From the NCBI GenBank assembly GCA_012800565.1, contig JAAZIZ010000174.1:1-8743 (forward strand): DNA of 8,743 nucleotides, given 5' to 3'. Each line of letters starts with the position of its first letter. Position 1 is the stretch's first letter. The notes beneath the pieces were generated by a model that worked only from the letters and a program-made list of their open reading frames with translations, did no database searches and was not told the DNA's origin. A program made the translations under genes and the position numbers. This document shows positions 1 through 6,441 of the stretch, one piece after another. This DNA comes from Lentisphaerota bacterium (lineage in GTDB: Bacteria; Verrucomicrobiota; Lentisphaeria; Oligosphaerales; Oligosphaeraceae).

Positions 1-1
1 T

Positions 2-55
2 GCACCACCAGCGCCCCATGCACCACCAGCGCCCCATGCACCACCAGCGCCCCAT
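2..55 (+). repeat. 18-bp tandem repeat, three perfect copies, reaching the left edge
   Basis: The unit gcaccaccagcgccccat occurs without a mismatch at 2-19, 20-37 and 38-55. Base 1 (t) fits the end of a further copy outside the window. A degenerate 9-bp series, gcgcccccт-like (gcg-ccc-cct, gcg-ccc-cct, gcg-cca-cct), follows at 62-88. The unit is a multiple of three and encodes APPAPH in the Pro-rich protein. The exact identity at the nucleotide level, including synonymous positions, points to recent expansion by slippage or recombination, so copy number may vary between strains. Confidence 0.9.
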
Positions 56-313
56 GCACCAGCGCCCCCTGCGCCCCCTGCGCCACCTGCTGCGGCAGTT
101 CCGCCGCCGCCTGTTTCTCTGCGGCCCAATCCTGTAGCTGCGCCCTCAATTTCAGCTCCGGCTCCCCCACCCCCTGCCACTCCGCCGGCAGACACCCCTC
201 CCAAGCCTGAGCAAGCTCCTCCTGCCCATGCTCCGGTGCCAGACAAAGACCGTACCCGTAAATCGCCCTTGAAGAAATTGATTGATGAAAATACACCCTT
301 CTTTCTGGAATAA
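2..313 (+). CDS. C-terminal part of a Pro/Ala-rich protein (5' end outside window)
   Basis: This frame is open from the left edge to a TAA at 311-313 and encodes the last 103 residues of a protein whose start lies outside the window. It begins with three exact copies of the hexapeptide APPAPH, continues as APAPPAPPAPPA and PPPP runs, and stays Pro/Ala-rich for about 75 residues. It then switches to a charged, non-repetitive end: DKDRTRKSPLKKLIDE followed by NTPFFLE. The composition suggests a long disordered linker carrying a short conserved-looking terminal peptide, basic then acidic and hydrophobic, that could dock a partner; that is inference. No family is recognisable from this part. The next gene starts 19 nt after the stop, so the two are probably co-transcribed. 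The reading frame is well supported: no stops, strong amino-acid bias, and an SD-led gene right behind it. Confidence 0.8.
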   Translation, partial: APPAPHAPPAPHAPPAPHAPAPPAPPAPPAAAVPPPPVSLRPNPVAAPSISAPAPPPPATPPADTPPKPEQAPPAHAPVPDKDRTRKSPLKKLIDENTPFFLE

Positions 314-319
314 ACCGCC

Positions 320-323
320 AGGA
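320..323 (+). promoter_or_regulatory. Ribosome binding site that sets the start at 333
   Basis: AGGA lies 9 nt before the ATG at 333. The alternative ATGs at 282 and 285 sit inside the upstream coding sequence, have no comparable purine-rich site, and would put 17 extra polar and aromatic residues before the signal peptide. Confidence 0.6.
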
Positions 324-332
324 ATAAGCAAC

Positions 333-1190
333 ATGTTACCGAATTGCTTCAACCTGCTTAAAATACGCCCGGCACAATGTCTTCTGCAGGCCATCATCTT
401 TATCTGCCTCTGCTTGAGCGCCCAACTGCTGGCGCAGTCAGATAACCTGGTCCAAAACCACGATTTCTCGGGTGGGACAGACAATAGCGGCGTCCCCGTC
501 GGCTGGCGACTCAGTGTATCCAAGGGCATCCAAGGCGGCGCAGTAGTATTGCCTGACCAACCCCAGCCGGGACGTTTTACCCTGCATTTATTCAAGAACA
601 GCCCGGCAGGATCAGTCAATCTGGTTCAGACAGTGAAGCTCAAACCGAATACCGAATATGAATATTACGTCCGGGGGCGGCGCCAGGCCGCCTACCGCTG
701 GCACTATTTTGGCGTCCGCTGCCCTGATACATCCATCCACAAAGCAGGACACCTCCCCCATGATGACGCACCCGTGGCACCGTTGTATTTCCGCAGCGAC
801 ACCGAGAAAACACTTTGTTACCTGACCCTGGCATTGTGGGGAAGGGAAGAAAACAAGGACGATTCGATCGGAGAAATGTGGATTGAAGAGGTCGTTCTGC
901 GCGAGGTCAGCACCCCAAAAGCAAGAATCTCCGCCTTGGGCAATTACTACTTTACTGACGATGAACTCAGCGCCACCCTCTGGCTGCAAGACTATTCAGG
1001 CAGCGCAAAAATCAGCCTCCAGGCTGCAAATCGCCAGTGTGCGCAACTGGATTGCCAAGTAAAACCCGGCAACAACCCCTTTATTTTGTCCCTGCGCAAG
1101 ATACCCGCAGGACCGGCCGAATTGATCGTAACTGCCGGTGAAATTTCTCTGTCTCAACCCATCATCATTCAGGAAGGCATTTTACCATGA
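333..1190 (+). CDS. Secreted carbohydrate-binding-module protein (CBM4/9-like fold), accessory to the downstream glycosidase
   Basis: The 285-residue product starts with a Sec-type signal peptide: K10 and R12, a hydrophobic core at about 17-33, and likely cleavage after A34 (QLLA/QSDN). Residues about 36-192 resemble the galactose-binding-like beta-sandwich of CBM4/9/22-type modules. The opening NLVQNHDFSGG and PVGW motifs, the central VNLVQTVKLKPNTEYEYYVRG and the closing GEMWIEEVVLREV are characteristic of that fold. Residues about 195-285 form a second small, beta-rich, Ig-like region. No catalytic domain is visible, so the protein probably binds a glycan or stabilises the enzyme encoded next to it. 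Its TGA stop overlaps the next ATG (ATGA at 1187-1190), which implies translational coupling and fairly matched synthesis of the two exported proteins. An N-terminal beta-sandwich of a multidomain hydrolase that became a separate gene is a reasonable reading. The exact CBM family and ligand cannot be told from sequence alone. Confidence 0.75.
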   Translation: MLPNCFNLLKIRPAQCLLQAIIFICLCLSAQLLAQSDNLVQNHDFSGGTDNSGVPVGWRLSVSKGIQGGAVVLPDQPQPGRFTLHLFKNSPAGSVNLVQTVKLKPNTEYEYYVRGRRQAAYRWHYFGVRCPDTSIHKAGHLPHDDAPVAPLYFRSDTEKTLCYLTLALWGREENKDDSIGEMWIEEVVLREVSTPKARISALGNYYFTDDELSATLWLQDYSGSAKISLQAANRQCAQLDCQVKPGNNPFILSLRKIPAGPAELIVTAGEISLSQPIIIQEGILP

Positions 1191-4100
1191 ACAAATTACA
1201 CCAGGCAGTACTTATCCTGTTCAGTGCAATCATCGTCTCAGCCCAGACTACCGATTTCTCCACCTGGAAAAAATCCGGCACCCTGAGCGTCACCCAAAAG
1301 AATGGCATCACCCGGCTGGATGGCGGCATGGCCGGCGGTGAACTCAGTTGTGCGTTCCCGGCCCAAGTCCTCGCCGCCAGCAAATTCGCCGTCCTTAAAC
1401 GGACCTATGAGCAGAGCAACTGGCAGCTGCTTGCAGCCAAGGGCCTGGACCGTATTGAAATCCAGCCCCTGGACAAGGAATTGCTGCTGGTGCATTTCCC
1501 GCTCTCAGATGCCTTGATCGATAAGGATAAACTTACTCTGGCCATCAAACTCTTCCCCGATGCCGCCCTGGAAATTGAATTCTTCGACCTCAGAGCGGAA
1601 TCCACCAGCTCGGAAAAATACGTCGCCCGGAAATTCAGCGGCCCGGCCCGCACGTTTCAGACCCCAGTCGGGGAATTCACCATCCCGGACAACTTTGAAG
1701 ACATCTCCCAGCCGCCCCGTAATTCCGGCCTGAAGTTCACCCTTGCCGAGGCAGACTCCGGGCTGCGCAGCTATGTGGTCGACGATATCATGGAACTGCA
1801 TCCGGACCTGCTGCCCACAGCTGAAGAATTCGAACGCACATTGTCGTTCTTTGCTGCACCGGACCAGAGTGAGGGAGGCGCGTTCAGCCTATACCCGCTG
1901 CTCGACCTGGATGAAGTCAGACTCAGCGGCGCGGAACTGCAAAGCGAAGCGGGGCATACCCTGCCGGCACCGGAAATCCGCAGCATCAGAGTCTGGCCCC
2001 AGCGAACCAACTTCGTCGGACTGCAGTACCGCGATGTCCCGGAACTGCTGGAAGAAAACCTCCCCATGCCCCTGCGTCAGCACAAAGCCCAGGCATATTA
2101 CCTGAAATATCACATCCCCGCAGACGCCCGCCCCGGCATATACCGCGGCACTGTAACTGCTCAGGCAACAGGACGCCCTGCCCTGAACATCCCGGTTACC
2201 CTGCGCGTGATTGACCTGCAATTGCGGCGTGATCACCAGCAAATCCTCGGAATTTATTACGGGGGGCCGAGAGCTTTCCCGATGTTGCAGGAATACGGCT
2301 TCAACTCCATCCTGCAGGGACATCAGAACTGCATGCGCGATATCCTGAAGCCGCTCAAAGACCTCGCCCGGACTGAGCCGGACCTGGCCCGCCGCCTGGA
2401 GAAGCTGTACGGTGGCACCGCCGAACCGCAACTTAATTACGCCGAGGCACGCCCTCAGGGCCTGGATAACTTCCTGCGCGAGTATCAGAAATACGGCTTC
2501 CGGCGCCTGGTCGTGTGGTTCGCAGTCCCAGGCTTCACCGATGTGATTGCCAAATTCCTCAATCTGCCCCTCTCGCAAAAAAACGGTCTGCGTTTCTATC
2601 CCGAGGAGCTCACCCCGGAATACCGCCAGCTGTTCAAGGATATCATCGGCGCGATCAGCCGCAGAGTACAGGCCGCCGGAACGGATATATACTGGTATCA
2701 GTTTGATGAAATCGGCGTCAATTCCAATGTCTTCCTGTTCAATTACGCGGTGGAGATGTTCAAGCTGGTCAAGGAAGCCGGCAGCAAAACGGCAGTCACC
2801 TGCGGTGAAGATGAATTCACCGACATGGTGAACCCCTGGCTGGATTGCCGCATCTATGCGCAGGGAACCGCTGCCGACAACGACAGCCTCAGCCGGATTT
2901 TAAAAAGCACCAAGAAAGACAACCGGGAATTCTTCGCCTACACCGGCTGTGTCTATGAACGCTACTACGCCAACCGTTATAACGCTGGCTTCAATATGTT
3001 CCGCTGCGGCTGGGAGGGAAAATACTTCTGGAATCTGGCCAGCCATCGTAATGAGCCATTTAATGACTTCGACCATTCAGCCAAAGACTCCATGTCTGTA
3101 TATTCCCTGGGTGACAAATACATTCCGACTCTGAATCTGGAATCGCTGCGCCAAGGCTTGGATGACTTCCGCTATATTCATACTTTGCAGCAACTTATCG
3201 CCGAAGCAGAAAAATCTCCTCTGGAGGGCGTTGCAGCTGTGGCCGCCGCCACCCGCCAGGAGCTCGACGACATCCGCGCCGCCCTGCCTTTCCATTGCCA
3301 GCCCGAACAGTGGGACTTCCGGAACTTTAAGCGCTACCGCTGGAGAATCGCCAGCCTGGCAAGCGAATTGCAGGCGCGCCTGCGCGGCAAAATCCGCCCT
3401 CTGCAGATTGAATTCCACAATCGCGAACAGGATGCCGCCCCGCCGCCACAGCGCCCGCAGCTCAATGCACCATTGCTGCCTATGCTGCCTGCAATCGACG
3501 GCACCTTGCAGAAAGGTGAATGGGATGCGGCCCTGCATATCCCCGAACTGTACCTCGCCTCCGGCAATAAGCCGCCGGTCAACACCCAGGTCTGGCTGGG
3601 ACGCTCCCAGGATACGCTCTTCGTCGCTTTCCGCTGTGAAGAACCGGAACCCAAGAGCATGATCCTGCAACAACACACCCGCGATCATTTAGTCTGGCGC
3701 GACGAAAGTGTCGAGTTGTTCTTCGACCACCAGCACAACCGCCGGGATTACCGGCAAATCATCCTCAGCGCCCTGGGCACCGAAGCAGACTTCGATGTCA
3801 CCAATGGGAAGACCGACAAAGGCTGGACCTGTCAGGGGCTCAAGACTGCCTGCAAAATCTACTCCGATTACTGGGTGGCCGAACTGGCGCTGCCGCTGGC
3901 TGAGATCGCCAGCACCCCCATCATCGGGGTGAACTTTCAACGCGTCCGGCAGAGCTACATGTCCATCTCAGCTTTCATCCCCAAGCCGCATCAGCCCGAA
4001 TATTATGCGGATTTGACTCTCGCGGAACTGCCCGTGCAAATTGCCCCGGAAATCCTCCAGCCGGTCCGCCTGGGGCAGAACAAGCTGCAGGTCGTAAACC

Positions 4101-4585
4101 ACTCCGGCAGCCGGGAAACCCTGGCCCTGCAGCTGGCAGAGCAGACCTCAACCTATCAACTCTCCGGGGAAAAACTCCAGATTCTGCCGGTTGAGATCAA
4201 CGCTCCGGGGCCGCTCAGCGGCAGCATTACCCTGCCCGGGCTCAAGTCTCCGCAGCCCTTCTGGGGTTTCCAATACGAGGTACCGGAAGTGCTCAGCCTC
4301 AGCAATATTCCCGGCTATCTCCTGCAGGAGGACAAGACCCTGGACTTTACTGCTGACCTGAATTATTACCCCGCCGCCAATGAAACTGCTCAACTCAGGC
4401 TGACTCTGCAGCGACCCGGTGCCGAGCCCTTGATCAGCACCCGGGAAGTGGCTGGCAATGCCGCCAAACTGTCCATCGATCTGCAGACCCTGCTGGCCAA
4501 TTGCAAATATACTGTCATTGTGGAACTGTTGCGCCAAGGCCGCAGCTACCGCAGCGAGGCCCAGTTCCGCCTGCTCGCCTACTGA
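1187..4585 (+). CDS. Secreted multidomain glycoside hydrolase, DUF4091/GH123-like, with CBM9-like domain
   Basis: The 1132-residue protein has a signal peptide (K3, hydrophobic 7-18, probable cleavage after A19, VSA/QTT), so it acts outside the cytoplasm. Residues about 20-340 are beta-sandwich domains, ending in a typical pre-barrel segment (PADARPGIYRGTV near 312-324). Residues about 350-645 fit a TIM barrel, with an adjacent Asp-Glu pair at D507-E508 (YQFDEIG). A DUF4091-type tail follows at 649-675 (LNLESLRQGLDDFRYI, then LQQLIAEA). GH123 beta-N-acetylgalactosaminidases contain this tail and use a neighbouring Asp-Glu pair in substrate-assisted catalysis, so D507/E508 are candidate catalytic residues. 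Residues about 765-950 look like a CBM9-type/DOMON-like sandwich (AIDGTLQKGEWDAA; RDESVELFFD). Residues 950-1132 are further beta-rich, Ig-like sequence. AGGAAGG at 1171-1177 serves the start, which overlaps the CBM gene by 4 nt. Substrate is uncertain, since the wider DUF4091 group is mostly uncharacterised. Assignment to the fold is firmer than to GH123 itself. Confidence 0.8.
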   Translation: MNKLHQAVLILFSAIIVSAQTTDFSTWKKSGTLSVTQKNGITRLDGGMAGGELSCAFPAQVLAASKFAVLKRTYEQSNWQLLAAKGLDRIEIQPLDKELLLVHFPLSDALIDKDKLTLAIKLFPDAALEIEFFDLRAESTSSEKYVARKFSGPARTFQTPVGEFTIPDNFEDISQPPRNSGLKFTLAEADSGLRSYVVDDIMELHPDLLPTAEEFERTLSFFAAPDQSEGGAFSLYPLLDLDEVRLSGAELQSEAGHTLPAPEIRSIRVWPQRTNFVGLQYRDVPELLEENLPMPLRQHKAQAYYLKYHIPADARPGIYRGTVTAQATGRPALNIPVTLRVIDLQLRRDHQQILGIYYGGPRAFPMLQEYGFNSILQGHQNCMRDILKPLKDLARTEPDLARRLEKLYGGTAEPQLNYAEARPQGLDNFLREYQKYGFRRLVVWFAVPGFTDVIAKFLNLPLSQKNGLRFYPEELTPEYRQLFKDIIGAISRRVQAAGTDIYWYQFDEIGVNSNVFLFNYAVEMFKLVKEAGSKTAVTCGEDEFTDMVNPWLDCRIYAQGTAADNDSLSRILKSTKKDNREFFAYTGCVYERYYANRYNAGFNMFRCGWEGKYFWNLASHRNEPFNDFDHSAKDSMSVYSLGDKYIPTLNLESLRQGLDDFRYIHTLQQLIAEAEKSPLEGVAAVAAATRQELDDIRAALPFHCQPEQWDFRNFKRYRWRIASLASELQARLRGKIRPLQIEFHNREQDAAPPPQRPQLNAPLLPMLPAIDGTLQKGEWDAALHIPELYLASGNKPPVNTQVWLGRSQDTLFVAFRCEEPEPKSMILQQHTRDHLVWRDESVELFFDHQHNRRDYRQIILSALGTEADFDVTNGKTDKGWTCQGLKTACKIYSDYWVAELALPLAEIASTPIIGVNFQRVRQSYMSISAFIPKPHQPEYYADLTLAELPVQIAPEILQPVRLGQNKLQVVNHSGSRETLALQLAEQTSTYQLSGEKLQILPVEINAPGPLSGSITLPGLKSPQPFWGFQYEVPEVLSLSNIPGYLLQEDKTLDFTADLNYYPAANETAQLRLTLQRPGAEPLISTREVAGNAAKLSIDLQTLLANCKYTVIVELLRQGRSYRSEAQFRLLAY

Positions 4586-4654
4586 GCCAACACAGCAAAG
4601 CGGACTTCCCCGCAGCATCCCTCAGCCGTTAACCTTTCAGACCGGGAAAACAAT

Positions 4655-5164
4655 ATGCAGAATGATTCTCCTTATCAGGAAAATTCTCCGCGGCCGCTTT
4701 GGGCTCCATGGCGCATTGACTATATCCGCGGCCCCAAACCAGACGGCTGCTTCTTTTGTTGCAAAGGACAGCGGGACTGCGAAGCAGACCACGTGGTTCA
4801 TAAAGGGCGCGAGGCATTCGTGCTGCTCAATGACTTCCCCTATAACTCCGGACACCTGATGGTCACACCTTATCGGCATCTGAACAGCATGCAGCTGCTC
4901 ACTGCCACTGAACTGCATGAAATCAGCGACCTTATCGTTCAGTGCCAGAAAGTGCTCGACAAACTGATGCATCCGGCGGGATATAATATCGGCTTCAATA
5001 TCGGTGCAGCCGCCGGCGCAGGCGTCAAAGACCATATCCACGCCCATATCGTCCCGCGCTGGGTCGGAGACACCAATTTCATGCCGGTGCTCAGCGGCAC
5101 CCGCTGCATCCCGGAAGCACTGTCCGCTACTGCCCGCCTGATCCGCGACGCCTGGAACCAGTAA
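4655..5164 (+). CDS. HIT (histidine triad) family nucleotide hydrolase/phosphorylase
   Basis: The 169-residue protein carries the histidine triad H127-I-H129-A-H131-I-V (DHIHAHIVPRW), where the middle histidine is the usual nucleophile attacking the alpha-phosphate of a nucleotide substrate. The N-terminal RPLWAPWRIDYIRG (13-26) and GCFFC (31-35) match the bacterial HIT subgroup often annotated as Ap4A hydrolase or phosphorylase-like. C32 and C35, with a histidine such as H75 and the triad, could bind zinc; that is inference. The FPYNSGHLMVTPYRH stretch (61-75) is the conserved strand before the helix of this fold. Length is normal, and there is no signal peptide, so it is cytoplasmic. It follows the glycosidase after 69 nt with only a weak GGGA SD at 4644-4647. 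It may be read through from the same transcript, but the function looks like housekeeping nucleotide metabolism. The substrate (Ap4A, AMP-lysine or another) cannot be fixed from sequence. Confidence 0.9.
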   Translation: MQNDSPYQENSPRPLWAPWRIDYIRGPKPDGCFFCCKGQRDCEADHVVHKGREAFVLLNDFPYNSGHLMVTPYRHLNSMQLLTATELHEISDLIVQCQKVLDKLMHPAGYNIGFNIGAAAGAGVKDHIHAHIVPRWVGDTNFMPVLSGTRCIPEALSATARLIRDAWNQ

Positions 5165-5180
5165 GCGCAACTCAGGCGCT
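5164..5180. terminator. Possible small bidirectional hairpin between convergent genes
   Basis: AGCGC (5164-5168) and GCGCT (5176-5180) form a perfect 5-bp GC-rich stem with a 7-nt loop. It overlaps both stop codons, TAA at 5162-5164 on plus and TGA at 5174-5172 on minus. There is no T-run on either side, so it is not a classic intrinsic terminator. It is listed because the two convergent transcripts need to end near here and no better candidate is visible. Confidence 0.2.
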
Positions 5181-6404
5181 CGGGGCATCTCCGAAGTCCT
5201 GCACCGGCAGCAACTCCCCGTCCCGCAATGCCGATTCATGCGCGGCCGCGCCCATGGCCATATAGCAGGCTGCGTCCCAGGCGTTAATCGCCGGCATGCG
5301 CTGTTCTGCCACCGCACAGCAGAATTCGTGCACCAGATACGGGTGACTGCCGCCGTGACCGGAAGGCTGGAAGTCATCCTCGGGCTTGGCAGCGGGATTC
5401 AAGGCATACTTGAAAGCACTGGCGACTTCTTTGGGCAGTGGTTCGTACATCTCCGCATTCGTAACCGCTCGGCAGGTATTGGGGTGCTTCGCGCCATCGG
5501 GGACAAGCCGCCCATTCTCGCACCAGTTGCCGCAGGAGTAGCTCCCGCGGGTACCGAAAATCCGGAAATCTTCGTCTTTCAAGCCGATATTGTCTGAAAT
5601 CTCCCGCATCTCCGCTATACGCAGCACCGCGCCGTTATCAAGATAATAATTCGCCACCAGATTCGAAAACTCGTAATGGCGGAAAAACGGGTCCTGGTTG
5701 CGGTTCCGGTAGCCGCCGGCCGAAACCCGCAGCGGCTTCGCACCCATAACGCTGAGCGGTCCGGACACCGAATGGGTCGGGTAGGACATCGGGCTGGTTT
5801 TGCAGCCGCGCCGGCGATAGGGCTCAACCAAAGCCGCGTACTGCTCACCGATCTTGCCAGTCTGACGCATCTGGTTCACCTGACGCAACGAGCAGTTCGA
5901 GTCCACATCGTGCGCATATTCACCCTCGGCATAGACAAAATCGCCGAATGCGCCGGCGGCAGCCTGCCGGCGGCAGAACTGCGTCTGAGGACGATAATAA
6001 GTAGTTTCCCCCAGCATGTACTGCTTGCCCGTGCGCTGCACGCAATCAATTACCCGGCCGCACCAGTCCAGCACCTCAGAAAAATCCGGCAGGGTAATAA
6101 CCGGCACCGCAGAATAGACGTGCTTGCCGGATTCCATGGCCTGTATGCACTGCGGGGCGTGCAGCCAGGGCTGGGTGATGATTACAATAGCATCCAGATC
6201 AGTCTGGCAAATATCGTCCAGAGAAAAGAATACGTCTTTCTGGTTCAGCTTGTCCTGGAATTCCGGCAGGTCCGCGAATTTACGCACCTTCTCCACTTCG
6301 GCATCGCAAAGCGCTATCCTGTCCACCAGGGGATGACTTTTGAACAGCCGTGCAAAGACGCTGCCAAAGCTTCCCAATCCCACCAATCCCAAACTGATGC
6401 CCAT
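5172..6404 (-). CDS. Gfo/Idh/MocA family protein, GH109-like motifs, EKP lysine missing
   Basis: The 410-residue cytoplasmic protein has an N-terminal Rossmann fold with GLVGLGSFG at 6-14 and D34 at the end of the second strand, which favours NAD(H). The family's usual EKP motif after GKHV is replaced by SAVPV (98-102): only the proline remains, and the lysine that normally contacts cofactor and substrate is gone. The C-terminal alpha/beta domain holds SYPTHS (207-212, H211) and GHGGSHPYLVHEF (349-361), followed by an AWDAACYMAMGAAAHES helix and a LPVQDFGD end. YPTH, GHGG and a terminal V-x-DF also occur in GH109 alpha-N-acetylgalactosaminidases, which use NAD in a redox-assisted cleavage. 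Many uncharacterised PVC oxidoreductases share these features, so a sugar dehydrogenase/oxidoreductase or a GH109-type glycosidase are both possible. AAAGGAG (6413-6419) sits 8 nt before the ATG. The gene is the last of the minus-strand operon, 37 nt after its neighbour. Confidence 0.85.
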   Translation of the reverse strand: MGISLGLVGLGSFGSVFARLFKSHPLVDRIALCDAEVEKVRKFADLPEFQDKLNQKDVFFSLDDICQTDLDAIVIITQPWLHAPQCIQAMESGKHVYSAVPVITLPDFSEVLDWCGRVIDCVQRTGKQYMLGETTYYRPQTQFCRRQAAAGAFGDFVYAEGEYAHDVDSNCSLRQVNQMRQTGKIGEQYAALVEPYRRRGCKTSPMSYPTHSVSGPLSVMGAKPLRVSAGGYRNRNQDPFFRHYEFSNLVANYYLDNGAVLRIAEMREISDNIGLKDEDFRIFGTRGSYSCGNWCENGRLVPDGAKHPNTCRAVTNAEMYEPLPKEVASAFKYALNPAAKPEDDFQPSGHGGSHPYLVHEFCCAVAEQRMPAINAWDAACYMAMGAAAHESALRDGELLPVQDFGDAPSA

Positions 6405-6441
6405 ATTTGCGGCTCCTTTGCCTTAACTTTTGAACAGCTCC

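Noticed and set aside
2..88. Repeats at the left edge as a CRISPR array or regulatory repeat
   Set aside because: The copies are directly adjacent without spacers, are 18 bp and in frame, and encode a Pro/Ala-rich peptide in an open frame.
282..332. Upstream ATG (282/285) for the CBM protein
   Set aside because: It overlaps the preceding coding sequence, lacks an SD and places polar and aromatic residues before the signal peptide; ATG 333 has AGGA at 9 nt.
1889..2578. Minus-strand open frame (229 codons) inside the glycosidase gene
   Set aside because: It is antisense to a continuous multidomain gene and shows no family features.
4600..4613. GCGG...CCGC hairpin after the glycosidase as a terminator
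   Set aside because: The stem is only 4 bp with no T-run and is too weak to call.
4637..5377. Minus-strand open frame (246 codons) over the HIT gene and the end of the Gfo/Idh/MocA gene
   Set aside because: It spans two better-supported genes and the product has no recognisable fold; the histidine triad on the plus strand settles the coding strand.
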